Translations under genes and position numbers: made by a program
Notes under the pieces: generated by a model
Told to the model about the DNA's origin: nothing
Database searches by the model: none
What the model saw: only the letters and a program-made list of their open reading frames with translations
Assembly (NCBI GenBank): GCA_013286325.1
Contig: JABDFZ010000025.1
Location: forward strand, 379-33,939
DNA: 33,561 nt
Source: Bacteroidota bacterium
GTDB taxonomy: Bacteria > Bacteroidota > Bacteroidia > Sphingobacteriales > Sphingobacteriaceae
Reading direction: 5' to 3'
Part shown: in pieces, positions 1 through 9,212 of the stretch
Position numbering within the stretch: position 1 is the first letter of the stretch
How the letters are laid out: each line of letters begins with the position of its first letter

Positions 1-1762
1 GTGTAAACATCGACTTCTTTGGGAATTACAGATTCAGACCCGGTTGCAAGGCTTAACGAAACAAATAATGTATCTACTTCAAGGGGTAGTATTGGTAACG
101 CGCAGTTCGACTATAAAATGCCGTTTTTGCCTGATCTGCGTGCAAACCTTAACCTTGGGTACGATTATTCGACAGCCTTCGGCCGTAATAATGTCAGGGA
201 TAGTACCGGATGGATAACCACCCCGGTAGCATCAGGCGGCAGAACAGAATTCTATAATACAGTTCATCGCAACACGCTTAGTGAATTTTACCTGAATTAT
301 AAAAGAAACTTTAAAAGTATTGCAAGTATAGTTGATGTAACAGGCGGTTATTCATACTCGCATTTCTATACAGAAGGGAATGATGTAGCTTATGACTACA
401 GGCAAACTACACTCAACTTTATGTCTCCTTACAAAACGGAATATAACCTGGTTTCATTCTTTGGCAGGGCGAATTATACCTTCCAGGATAAATACGAACT
501 AACTTTTACGATAAGGGATGATGGCACTTCAAAATTCTCACCAAAAAACCGTTTCGGTGTATTCCCGGCAGGTGCATTTTCATGGAGGATAATAGATGAA
601 GACTTTTTAAAAGGCAGCAAAACTTTTTCCGATCTGAAACTACGCATAGGTTATGGCACAACAGGCCAGCAGGACTTGCTGGATAATGACAACTATCCAT
701 ACCAGGCACGCTTTAGCCAAAGTAACGCTTCGGCAAGGTACCAGTTGGGCGATGAATTTTATTACACTCAACGCCCCGAAGGTTACGATGCCGGTATCAA
801 ATGGGAATCGACCACTACCAGCAACATCGGGCTTGATTTTGGCTTCTTTAATAACAGGCTGACAGGTAGCATTGATGCTTATTACAAAAAAAACCTCTAA
901 TCTGCTTATTGTAACTAACGTACCGGTACTGAGCAATTTCTCATCAACACTATTACAGAATGTTGCAGATATGACCAACAAAGGTGCTGAGTTAGGTTTA
1001 AATGCCGTTGCCATATCAACCAAAGATGTAAACTGGCAAATAGGTTACAACATATCATACAATAAAAACACGGTTACCAAGCTTAATAACGCTAATAACA
1101 ACCCCGACTTTATTCAAACAAACCCAAACTCTGGCATAGCCGGGACTACGTCAGGGTTGATTCAGGCAAATAAAGTTGGTTACCCGCTTAACTCGTTCTA
1201 TGTTTTCCAGCAGATCTATGATGCCAACGGAAAACCAATTGAAGATGGTTATGTAGACAGAAATCACGACGGCCAGATAAACAGCGCAGATCAATACCTG
1301 TATAAAAAACCCGACCCTACTGTTTTAATGGGTATCAGTTCGAGTGTAAGGTATAAAAGAATCGATTTCAGCTTTTCAGGAAGGGTAAGCCTGGGCAATT
1401 ACAATTATAACAACGTAGCATCCGGAAGTACTTACCGTGGGCTGTATTCATCGCTGGGTTACCTGTCTAACCAGACAAAAGCGGCTAATGATACCAAATT
1501 TACAAACGCTCTGCAAACCAACCTGTCTGATTATTACATCCAAAATGCATCGTTTTTCAGGATGGATAACATGACTGTGGGTTACACTTTCCCAACGTTC
1601 TCAAACAATAAATATAAGTTGCGTGTAAGCGCTGGTGTTCAAAATGTATTTGTAATAACCAGCTACAAAGGATTGGATCCTGAGATCAGCGGTGGGCTCG
1701 ATAATAACTTCTTCCCGCGTGCACGCATTTATCAACTTGGTTTAAACTGTAATTTTCAATAA
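1..1762 (+). pseudogene. SusC-like TonB-dependent outer-membrane receptor, 3' part, frame disrupted
   Basis: This is the C-terminal half of a SusC/RagA-type TonB-dependent receptor, which imports oligosaccharides across the outer membrane together with SusD. The visible protein is beta-barrel only; signal peptide and plug domain would lie left of the window. Conserved barrel phrases are seen (DPVARLNETNN, GYGTTGQQ, TNKGAELGLNA) and it ends RIYQLGLNCNFQ, with an aromatic-type C-terminus usual for barrels. The reading frame is not continuous. The frame of 22-900 ends at TAA 898-900, while the matching continuation (KTSNLLIVTNVPVLSNF) is in another frame; the switch falls in a run of eight A at 886-893, and seven A would restore one protein. 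A second break is likely at the left edge, because TAA at 4-6 is in frame with the main reading. SusD starts 8 bp downstream. It may be a true pseudogene or carry sequencing indels. Confidence 0.85.
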
Positions 1763-1770
1763 TAGAGATA

Positions 1771-3363
1771 ATGAAATTATTTAAAGTATTAACTATTTGG
1801 GGGCTCATGATAGTCATGTTTGTTACCTCATGTACAAAAAAGCTGGATACCAAGCCAATAGACCCGTTGGTAACCACCTCGGCAACATTATTTGACAATC
1901 CGGCTGCTTACAAACAATTTTTGGCAAAGTTATATGGATCATTAGCATTGTCAGGGCAAAAAGGTCAGTTCGGTGCACCTGAAATTCAGGCATCTGACGA
2001 GGGAACCACCTGCTTTTTACGTGAATATTGGGCGGCAGAAGAGGTAACTACCGACGAATGCCTAAACGCATGGGGCGATGGTGGCCTGGTTGAATATCAC
2101 GGTGGCATCTGGTCTGATAATAACCTGTATGTGCAATTGATGTACGAAAGGTTGTTCATCAATATAGCTTACACCAATGAATACATCAGGGATGTGAATG
2201 CAAAACTGGGTGGTCTTACCGGATCGTTAAAAAATGATGCAACACAATACGTAGCCGAAGCGCGCTTTTTAAGGGCGTACTTTTACTACTGCGCTATGGA
2301 TATGTATGGCAATTGCCCTTTTGCAACAGAGGCCGATCTGCCGGGTACATTTATACCAAAGCAAATAGCCAGGGCTGATCTGTTTAAATATATCGAATCG
2401 GAATTAATTGCAATTCAGCCAACACTTGCAGATGCAGGTGCAAATGAATATGCAAGAGCCGATAAAGCTGCAGATTGGGCGCTTCTAAGCAGGTTGTACC
2501 TCAACGCAAAAGTATTTACCGGAACTGATAGATCTACTGATTGTATTACTTATTGCAATAAGGTAATCAGCTCAGGCAAATACGCGCTGCACAACAACTA
2601 CCGCAATTTATTTTTAGCAGATAACAACAGCTATCGCGATGAGATCATTATGCCAATTGCAGAAGATGGTGTAAACACCCAAAGCTACGGCGACATGACC
2701 TTTGTTATCCATGCAGCAGTAGGCGGCTCGGAAGATGCAGCCAACGAGTTTGGTATTGCATCGGGCGGATGGGCAGGTAACAGGCCGACAAACACGTTTG
2801 TAAACAAGTTTGCCGACCCTTCGGGCAATACTGATAAAAGGGCAATATTTTATACCTCAGGGCAAACAATACCTATTACTAACCCAACCGTATTTACACA
2901 GGGTTATTTGAGTGCAAAATTCAAAAACGTTACTTCAACAGGTGCAAGGGGTTCGAACGATACATTCGTTGATACTGACTTCCCGCTGTTCAGGTTCGCT
3001 GAGATTTACCTCAACTACGCTGAAGCCGTTTTACGCGGAGGATCGGGTGGTGACAGAGGAACTGCATTAAGTTATATAAATAAGATAAGAGACAGGGCGT
3101 ATGGTAATGCTTCGGGCGAGATCACTGACGGACAGCTTACATTACCATTTATGATTGACGAGCGCGGCCGGGAACTTTACTGGGAAGCTTTCAGAAGGAC
3201 AGACCTTATCAGGTTTGGTTTATTCACAGGCGGATCGTACTTGTGGGATTTTAAAGGCAATGTACCGAATGGTGCCGCTACCGATGAACATTTAAACGTG
3301 TTCCCAATCCCGGCATCCGACAGATTATTGAACAGTAACTTAAAACAAAATCCAGGTTATTAA
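1771..3363 (+). CDS. SusD/RagB-family glycan-binding outer-membrane lipoprotein
   Basis: Surface lipoprotein that acts as the lid and glycan-binding partner of the SusC channel. It is 530 residues, normal for SusD. The signal peptide ends in a lipobox FVTSC with the lipidated Cys at residue 21. The N-terminal TPR-like part contains FDNPAAYKQFLAKLY, and the stretch EGTTCFLREYWAAEEVTTDE resembles the starch-type SusD branch. The C-terminal part has the family phrases FPLFRFAEIYLNYAEA and IDERGRELYWEAFRRTDLIRFG, ending VFPIPASDRLLNSNLKQNPGY. It lies 8 bp after the SusC fragment and 10 bp before SusE, so all are one operon. Unlike susC it is fully intact. The alpha-glucan specificity is inferred from this similarity and from the GH31 and GH13 genes downstream. 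Confidence 0.95.
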   Translation: MKLFKVLTIWGLMIVMFVTSCTKKLDTKPIDPLVTTSATLFDNPAAYKQFLAKLYGSLALSGQKGQFGAPEIQASDEGTTCFLREYWAAEEVTTDECLNAWGDGGLVEYHGGIWSDNNLYVQLMYERLFINIAYTNEYIRDVNAKLGGLTGSLKNDATQYVAEARFLRAYFYYCAMDMYGNCPFATEADLPGTFIPKQIARADLFKYIESELIAIQPTLADAGANEYARADKAADWALLSRLYLNAKVFTGTDRSTDCITYCNKVISSGKYALHNNYRNLFLADNNSYRDEIIMPIAEDGVNTQSYGDMTFVIHAAVGGSEDAANEFGIASGGWAGNRPTNTFVNKFADPSGNTDKRAIFYTSGQTIPITNPTVFTQGYLSAKFKNVTSTGARGSNDTFVDTDFPLFRFAEIYLNYAEAVLRGGSGGDRGTALSYINKIRDRAYGNASGEITDGQLTLPFMIDERGRELYWEAFRRTDLIRFGLFTGGSYLWDFKGNVPNGAATDEHLNVFPIPASDRLLNSNLKQNPGY

Positions 3364-3373
3364 ACTCAACATC

Positions 3374-4423
3374 ATGAAAAAAACATTTTTTATAATAATG
3401 GCGCTGGCTTTTGGCATGTTCTCGGCATGTAAAAAGGATCCGAAGGTAATGGTTAGCTCAAATATAGCTGCGCCGGTATTGGTAAACCCTGCTGACGGTA
3501 CATCAATAGCTGTAACGCCTGCAGATTCATCACAGATAGTAAGCGCAATATGGCATAAAGCTAATTATGGTGTTGATGCTGTAGTAAATTACTTTGTAGA
3601 GGTTGCTGTGGCTGGTAACAATTTTGCAGGCCACATAGTAATTGGCAGCACTGTTAAAGATACCCTGTCAATGACTTATGGCGCATTAAATAGCAAATTA
3701 TTGGCTGGCTTAAATTTGCCTGCAAACGCAGCATCCTCAATAGAGGTGCGTACCGGCGCGGCTATTTATGGCAAGGATTCGGTTTATTCTAAACCAATAA
3801 AACTAACCTTTACTACGTTTAAAGAATTGGCTCCCGAAAAGCTCTGGCTGCCCGGCTCGTACGAAGGATATAACCCTGCGGCTGCACCAACCATACCTTC
3901 GGTTACTACTTTCACTTACGAAGGCTATGCTTATTTCAATGCATCTGGAAACTTCAAATTCACTTCCGCACCCGATTATGGACACGTTAATTACGGTGAT
4001 GCAGGCGGTGGAAAGTTAACAACAGATGGTTTGGCAGGAGGGATAGGATATGATGCCGCAGGTGTTTATAAGCTGAATGCAGATATCAAGAATTTAACTT
4101 ATACGGCTGTATTGATAAAAACATTCGGCATAATTGGTACAGCTACCCCGCACGCATGGGATTCCTCAACAGCTATGACCTATGATGCGGTTAAAAATCT
4201 GTATAACGTTAAGGTTGACCTGGTACCGGGAGCCCTTAAATTCCGCGCTAATGATGCCTGGGATATTAACTACGGCCCGGCAGATGCCAATGCCTTATCG
4301 GGCAAACTGATCTTTAACGATCCGGGTGCAATTACCATTGTTAATGCAGGTAATTATACCGTAACACTGGACATGAGCCAATCCACCCAAAAGGCTTACG
4401 TTTATACTATAGTGAAAAATTAA
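3374..4423 (+). CDS. SusE-like outer-membrane starch-binding lipoprotein
   Basis: 349-residue lipoprotein with lipobox MFSAC (Cys19). The N-terminal region (about residues 35-135, starting APVLVNPADGTSIAVTP) has the character of the SusE N-terminal Ig-like domain. The remainder holds two beta-rich repeats of the SusE/SusF carbohydrate-binding type: KLWLPGSYEGYNPAAAPTI with FKFTSAPDYGHVNYG, and GIIGTATPHAWDSSTAM with LKFRANDAWDINYG. Aromatic residues in these repeats are the usual starch-contacting positions. SusE proteins hold starch at the cell surface and are not catalytic. The gene starts 10 bp after susD and is followed by a hairpin before the GH31 gene. It has two binding modules where SusF usually has three, which fits SusE better. 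Confidence 0.88.
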   Translation: MKKTFFIIMALAFGMFSACKKDPKVMVSSNIAAPVLVNPADGTSIAVTPADSSQIVSAIWHKANYGVDAVVNYFVEVAVAGNNFAGHIVIGSTVKDTLSMTYGALNSKLLAGLNLPANAASSIEVRTGAAIYGKDSVYSKPIKLTFTTFKELAPEKLWLPGSYEGYNPAAAPTIPSVTTFTYEGYAYFNASGNFKFTSAPDYGHVNYGDAGGGKLTTDGLAGGIGYDAAGVYKLNADIKNLTYTAVLIKTFGIIGTATPHAWDSSTAMTYDAVKNLYNVKVDLVPGALKFRANDAWDINYGPADANALSGKLIFNDPGAITIVNAGNYTVTLDMSQSTQKAYVYTIVKN

Positions 4424-4432
4424 TATTATAAA

Positions 4433-4467
4433 AGAGCCGTTAACAGCCACAAGCTGCTAACGGTTCT
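4433..4467 (+). terminator. Hairpin between susE and GH31 gene
   Basis: A 15-nt arm (4433-4447, AGAGCCGTTAACAGC) pairs with 4453-4467 (GCTGCTAACGGTTCT) over a 5-nt loop, with one G-U wobble and one A-C mismatch. It is followed by TTATTT, a weak U tract. Only 60 bp separate susE and the GH31 gene, so the hairpin may reduce read-through from the binding-protein genes into the enzyme genes, or it may stabilise the 3' end of the upstream mRNA. Confidence 0.6.
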
Positions 4468-4483
4468 TTATTTACGCCTCTAA

Positions 4484-6952
4484 ATGAAAAAAATATATTT
4501 TGGTTTTATCCTGGTTGTTTCTCTGTTTAGCATGAATGCCGCTTACTGTCAAAGCCCTGTAACTAATATAGGATCGGTAACGGCTGTTAAGGTTGATAAG
4601 CAAACCATCAGTATAAAAACTACAAATGCTAATGCCGAAATAACTGTTTATAGCCCATCCATCATCAGGGTGCGTATAGATAACAAGCCATTTAAGCCCG
4701 ATTTTAGCTATGCTGTGGTTGGCAAGGTAACCGATACAAAAGTTGATATCACCCAAAATGATACGGAGATCAATTTGGTTACTGATTCGGTTAAGGCCGT
4801 TATTCAAAAGAAACCTTTCTCCATTGCTTTTTATACTACCGATGGTAAAGTGATTAATGAAGATGAACACGGCCTAACCACAAGCTGGGTTGAAAAATCA
4901 GTGACCACCTATAAAAAAATGCAGGATGATGAGCACTTTATCGGCCTTGGTGAAAAAACAGGCAATCTCGACCGCAAAGGCAATGGATACACAAACTGGA
5001 ACTCGGATGTATACGGCTATAGCATCAATATGGATCCGCTTTATTCAACAATTCCGTTTTATATTGGTATCCACCATGGATTAAACTATGGCATTTTTTT
5101 AGATAACACTTACCAGTCCGACTTTAACTTCGGGGCAAGTAACGATCGTTTTTCATCATTCGGCGCCCGTGGCGGAGAGATGAACTATTATTTTATCTAC
5201 CATAAAACTGTGGCTGGTATTTTATCATCATACACATGGTTAACTGGCCGCATGCCTTTGCCGCCAATATGGTCGCTTGGCTATCAGCAAAACAGGTACA
5301 GCTATTACCCCGAAGCCGAAGTGATGCGCATAGCCAACACCCTGCGAGAAAAACGCATCCCTGCCGATGGCATTACGCTTGATATACATTACATGGATAA
5401 ATACCAGCTTTTTACCTGGAACAAAAGCCGTTTCCCCGAACCTGCTAAAATGAATGCAGAGCTGAACAAGCTTGGTTTTAAAACAACAGTAATAGTCGAT
5501 CCGGGGATAAAAATTGAAAAAGGCGCCAAAGCTTATGAAGATGGCTTACAAAAGGATATCTACATAAAATATCCCGATGGACAACCATATACCGGGCAGG
5601 TGTGGCCTGGTTGGTGTAATTTTACAGATTTTACCAATCCAAAAGGCAGGGAATGGTGGCGCAACCAGGTAAAGTTTTTTGCAGAATCGGGCGTAAGCGG
5701 AATTTGGAATGATATGAATGAAATTTCGACCTGGGGCCAAAAAATGCCGGATAATGTGCTGTTTAATTATGATGGCGATTTAACCACGCATTTGCTGGCG
5801 CACAATGTTTATGGTATGCAAATGGCACGTTCGAGCTATGAAGGTGCTTTACAGAACTTCAAAGAACGCCCTTTTATTTTATCTAGATCAGGTTATGCGG
5901 GTTTACAGCGGTACTCTGCTTTATGGACAGGCGATAACCGTGCCGAAGATGACCACATGCTTCAAGGTGTAAGGTTATTAAACAGTTTGGGCTTAAGTGG
6001 AATATCATTTACAGGCATGGATATCGGTGGCTTTACAGGTAACCCATCCACTCCTTTATATACCCGCTGGATTCAACTTGGCGCTTTTATTCCTTATTTC
6101 AGGAATCATACCGCACTGAACAGCAGATCGGCAGAGCCGTGGACATTTGGTGAAGATGTGCTCGATATTGCCCGCAGGTATATCAGCCTGAGGTATACAT
6201 TGCTGCCCTATATTTATTCGACATTCTACACCTCAACCCAAAACGGAGTGCCTGTAATGCGGTCGCTGGCAATAAATTACACCTTTGATAAAAAAATATT
6301 AGATGCTGATTTTCAAAACCAATATGAGTTTGGCGATGCGTTTATAGTAACGCCGTTTGAAAGCACCAAAGATTTCGGCAAGGTATATTTCCCAGATGGC
6401 TTATGGTATGATTTGTATACAGGAGAGGTTCAGCAAGGCAAGCATGAAAAAATAATCCCGCTTTATACTTATAAACTGCCTGTATTTGTAAAAGGCGCAA
6501 GTATAATCCCTATGCAGTCGCTTACTCAAACCACCGCCGAGCAGCCTACAGATACCCTCTCGATTCATATTTATAACGGTGATATTGCCAACAGCTTCAC
6601 TTATTATGAAGATGACGGCAAAAGCTTTAATTATCAAAAGGGCGATTTTTATAAACGTATCATCACATTTAACCCAAAGACAAACAGCATTTTATTTGCT
6701 AAAGCCAATGGCAATTACGTATCGCATTTTAAATATATAAAGCTGATATTGCATGGGTTCAGCACAGCAACTACAATCGAAATGGATGGTAGTGCGCTTA
6801 ACTTAAAGGATGATCGTTTTTCGTTTTTAGGGGCAGCAGCTAACACAGATCCACAGATTGATCCATATCCTGCGGAAAGCAGTGCTGTTAAAGTTATCAC
6901 CATAAAAAATAACCCGGGTAATATTCAATTAAATTTCCAGAAAGGACAGTGA
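4484..6952 (+). CDS. GH31 alpha-glucosidase, secreted
   Basis: 822-residue glycoside hydrolase family 31 enzyme with a signal peptide (MKKIYFGFILVV...AAYCQS), so probably periplasmic. Order of parts: an N-terminal beta-sandwich (about 25-240) with QDDEHFIGLGEKTG; the (beta/alpha)8 barrel (about 255-600) with PPIWSLGYQQNRYSY and DGITLDIHYMD; and C-terminal beta domains including a DUF5110-like part (SFTYYEDDGKSFNYQKGDFY). The nucleophile is Asp410 in GIWNDMNE and the acid/base is Asp484 in LWTGDN. Retaining hydrolysis releases sugar from the non-reducing end of alpha-glucosides; maltose or malto-oligosaccharides are expected from the sus context, though GH31 also contains alpha-xylosidases. 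The amylase gene begins 3 bp after its stop, so the two are co-translated neighbours. Confidence 0.93.
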   Translation: MKKIYFGFILVVSLFSMNAAYCQSPVTNIGSVTAVKVDKQTISIKTTNANAEITVYSPSIIRVRIDNKPFKPDFSYAVVGKVTDTKVDITQNDTEINLVTDSVKAVIQKKPFSIAFYTTDGKVINEDEHGLTTSWVEKSVTTYKKMQDDEHFIGLGEKTGNLDRKGNGYTNWNSDVYGYSINMDPLYSTIPFYIGIHHGLNYGIFLDNTYQSDFNFGASNDRFSSFGARGGEMNYYFIYHKTVAGILSSYTWLTGRMPLPPIWSLGYQQNRYSYYPEAEVMRIANTLREKRIPADGITLDIHYMDKYQLFTWNKSRFPEPAKMNAELNKLGFKTTVIVDPGIKIEKGAKAYEDGLQKDIYIKYPDGQPYTGQVWPGWCNFTDFTNPKGREWWRNQVKFFAESGVSGIWNDMNEISTWGQKMPDNVLFNYDGDLTTHLLAHNVYGMQMARSSYEGALQNFKERPFILSRSGYAGLQRYSALWTGDNRAEDDHMLQGVRLLNSLGLSGISFTGMDIGGFTGNPSTPLYTRWIQLGAFIPYFRNHTALNSRSAEPWTFGEDVLDIARRYISLRYTLLPYIYSTFYTSTQNGVPVMRSLAINYTFDKKILDADFQNQYEFGDAFIVTPFESTKDFGKVYFPDGLWYDLYTGEVQQGKHEKIIPLYTYKLPVFVKGASIIPMQSLTQTTAEQPTDTLSIHIYNGDIANSFTYYEDDGKSFNYQKGDFYKRIITFNPKTNSILFAKANGNYVSHFKYIKLILHGFSTATTIEMDGSALNLKDDRFSFLGAAANTDPQIDPYPAESSAVKVITIKNNPGNIQLNFQKGQ

Positions 6953-6955
6953 GTT

Positions 6956-8377
6956 ATGAACAAAATCAATTTTAAATTTCAGATGATCAATTTAACAATA
7001 ATCATATTGACGGCTTTTTTAGGCGTGGGTTGCGGCAAAAAATCGCAGGACAACCCGACTAAAACCGACCCAGTGGTAACAAAACCAACTGATAACTATA
7101 AAGACCCGGCAGCATACGGAACACCCTTTGCCAACGTGCCGGCAACTAAGGATATTATTATGTATGAAGTAAACCTGCGGGCTTTTAGCACATCGCACAG
7201 TTTTAAAGGCGTGCAGGACAGGTTGGATTCGATAAAAGCGCTCGGTGTTAATACCATTTGGCTAATGCCTACTTATCCTGTGGGTGTACTGAAATCGGCA
7301 GGGGGCTTAGGTTCTCCTTATTCAGTTAAAGATTACAACGGTGTTAATACTGAGTTTGGCACATTGGATGATTTACGCACAATGGTGGCCCAGGCACATA
7401 GTCGCAATATGGCTGTAATAATGGACTGGGTTGCTGACCATACTTCGTGGGATAATGCCTGGATTGCTAATAAAGCATGGTACAAACAGGACGGAGCTGG
7501 TAATATCATCAGCCCCCCGGGGACCGGCTGGAACGACGTGGCTGCATTAAATTATAGCAATAACGATATGCGTACAGCTATGATCCGCGCTATGAAATAT
7601 TGGGTTTTAACAGCCAATGTTGATGGTTACCGCTGTGATGCAGCAGATTTTGTTCCGACTGATTTTTGGAAGCAAACACTGGATACGCTTAATAAATTCA
7701 CCAACCGCAAGCTGATATTATTGGCCGAGGGAAGTAAACAGGAACAATTTACAGCCGGCTTCCAGATGAATTACGCTTTCGATTTTTATAGTTCGTTAAA
7801 AGGCATCTTTGCCGGAACAGCCGCGCCCAGCTCTATATTCACCACAAACACTAACGAGAATAATACATTAACAACAGGCAGTTTTAAATTGCGGTATTCC
7901 ACCAATCACGATGTTACCTCATCTGATGGGGCAACAGTCACCATTTACAATGGCAAGCAGGGTGCCCTTGCAGCTTTTGTACTGGCAGCATATATGAATG
8001 GGGTGCCTCTGCTTTATAATGGACAGGAGGTTGGTTCTCCAAAGCAGATCAGCATTTTTAATGACGACCCTATCGACTGGACAACCAACCCGGATATGAC
8101 TGCCGAATACAAAAAGATCATCGCTTTCAGATCGGCACACGAAGCCGTAAAAACAGGCGCGTTAACTGTATATAACGATAGTAACATAATAGCATTTGAA
8201 AAGAAATCAGGCAGTGATGATGTACTTATACTGGTAAATGCAAAAAACACACCGAATGATTTTTCAGTACCTACAGCTATACAAGGTGCGTGGACAAACG
8301 GATTAGCAAACAGCAGTGTAACACTTACAACCAAAGTAACCTTACAGCCTTACGCTTACCTGGTGCTAAAAAAATAA
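6956..8377 (+). CDS. GH13 alpha-amylase-family lipoprotein
   Basis: 473-residue glycoside hydrolase family 13 enzyme. All four conserved regions are visible: DWVADHTS (region I), GYRCDAADF with nucleophile Asp228 (region II), LLAEGSK with acid/base Glu258 (region III) and YSTNHDVT with Asp319 (region IV). The N-terminus is a lipoprotein signal with Cys26 in GVGC followed by a polar linker rich in Lys, Thr and Asp, so the enzyme is membrane-anchored and probably surface exposed, as SusG is. At under 480 residues it carries only the catalytic barrel and a short C-terminal beta domain, without a separate starch-binding module. The start at 6956 lies 3 bp after the GH31 stop. An internal ATG at 6983 would give a shorter but still plausible signal peptide. 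Confidence 0.93.
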   Translation: MNKINFKFQMINLTIIILTAFLGVGCGKKSQDNPTKTDPVVTKPTDNYKDPAAYGTPFANVPATKDIIMYEVNLRAFSTSHSFKGVQDRLDSIKALGVNTIWLMPTYPVGVLKSAGGLGSPYSVKDYNGVNTEFGTLDDLRTMVAQAHSRNMAVIMDWVADHTSWDNAWIANKAWYKQDGAGNIISPPGTGWNDVAALNYSNNDMRTAMIRAMKYWVLTANVDGYRCDAADFVPTDFWKQTLDTLNKFTNRKLILLAEGSKQEQFTAGFQMNYAFDFYSSLKGIFAGTAAPSSIFTTNTNENNTLTTGSFKLRYSTNHDVTSSDGATVTIYNGKQGALAAFVLAAYMNGVPLLYNGQEVGSPKQISIFNDDPIDWTTNPDMTAEYKKIIAFRSAHEAVKTGALTVYNDSNIIAFEKKSGSDDVLILVNAKNTPNDFSVPTAIQGAWTNGLANSSVTLTTKVTLQPYAYLVLKK

Positions 8378-8417
8378 AGATATTTAAGAGTTTTTCTCTT
8401 CGCTACACAATTGGTTT

Positions 8418-8448
8418 ACAAGGGGCGGGAGCTCTCCCGCTCCCTTGT
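8418..8448. terminator. Shared bidirectional terminator hairpin
   Basis: ACAAGGG (8418-8424) pairs with CCCTTGT (8442-8448) and CGGGA pairs with TCCCG inside it, with a small internal bulge and a GCTC loop. The hairpin lies between the stop of the amylase gene (+) and the stop of the deaminase gene (-), so it can end both transcripts. The + side is followed by a T/A-rich stretch and the - side by AAACCAATTG (T-rich in that transcript). Confidence 0.7.
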
Positions 8449-8453
8449 ATTAA

Positions 8454-9212
8454 TTAAAAATTGTAATTCCTTTTCTTAGCATATTCAGCAATCTTTGCAC
8501 CTGCATCTGCATCAAGTAAAATCTCACAATTTGGGTGAAGCTGTACGACTGATGCCGGGATAGCTGTAGTTACCTGACCAAGAATTGCCTGCTCAATAAT
8601 ATCGGCTTTGTGGGCGCCTTTTGCAATAAGTATCAGTTTACGGGTATGCATAATGTTTTTCACACCGCGTGTTAACCCGCCTAATTCAGTTTCAGGAGGA
8701 ACCTGTGTTTCACGACGTACACGGGCCTCAAAATCGGGGTCCATTGGCGATACCCATGTTTCGCTTTCAAATGGCGTACCGGGCTGATTAATGCCTATAT
8801 GGCCATTACTGCCAATCCCGAGCATCTGCAGATCAGCGCCGCCACGTTCGGCAAGGCGTTTCTCAAACAAAATACTCTCCGCCTCAAAATCATCCGATAG
8901 CGTTGGCGGCATAATAAAATTCTCTTCGGGTATACCCAAAGGCCCTGCAATCTGATTCAATATCATGGTATAACAGCTTCCCGCGTATTCTCTCGAAAGG
9001 TTAGTCAGCTCATCTACGTTGAACAGCGTAACTGCTGAAACATCAAACGGGTATTTCGCAAATATCTCCGATACAACACGGTGCATGCCAATGGTTGTTT
9101 GCCCTGTTGAAAGGCCAATTACCGAATTGCGTTTTTCAAGCATTTGGGCAATAATGCGCCATGCAGCGGTTATATCAAATTCACTTTCGTTTTTTGTTAT
9201 AGTTATTTTCAT
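8454..9212 (-). CDS. nagB: Glucosamine/galactosamine-6-phosphate deaminase (NagB family)
   Basis: 252-residue cytosolic isomerase/deaminase of the NagB/6-phosphogluconolactonase fold, converting an amino-sugar 6-phosphate to a ketose 6-phosphate plus ammonia. Seen motifs: GLSTGQTT (phosphate-binding loop), FNVDELTNLSREYAGSCY with Asp67-Glu68, GIGSNGHIGINQPGTPF, and LTRGVKNIMHTRKLILIAKG. His138 matches the catalytic His143 of the E. coli enzyme. The residues aligning with E. coli Asp141 and Glu148 are Asn136 and Gln143; Asn is common in Gram-positive relatives, but Gln in place of Glu is less usual. It is the last gene of the PTS operon, its ATG overlapping the HPr stop as TAATG, so it is translationally coupled to HPr. 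No deacetylase (NagA) is present nearby, so a free amino sugar is a more likely substrate than an N-acetyl one. Glucosamine versus galactosamine cannot be decided. Confidence 0.88.
   Translation of the reverse strand: MKITITKNESEFDITAAWRIIAQMLEKRNSVIGLSTGQTTIGMHRVVSEIFAKYPFDVSAVTLFNVDELTNLSREYAGSCYTMILNQIAGPLGIPEENFIMPPTLSDDFEAESILFEKRLAERGGADLQMLGIGSNGHIGINQPGTPFESETWVSPMDPDFEARVRRETQVPPETELGGLTRGVKNIMHTRKLILIAKGAHKADIIEQAILGQVTTAIPASVVQLHPNCEILLDADAGAKIAEYAKKRNYNF

Noticed and set aside
886..893. Programmed frameshift as the explanation for the susC break
   Set aside because: A second break near the left edge and the lack of known programmed frameshifts in SusC make a sequencing indel or pseudogene simpler. 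Kept only as a possibility.
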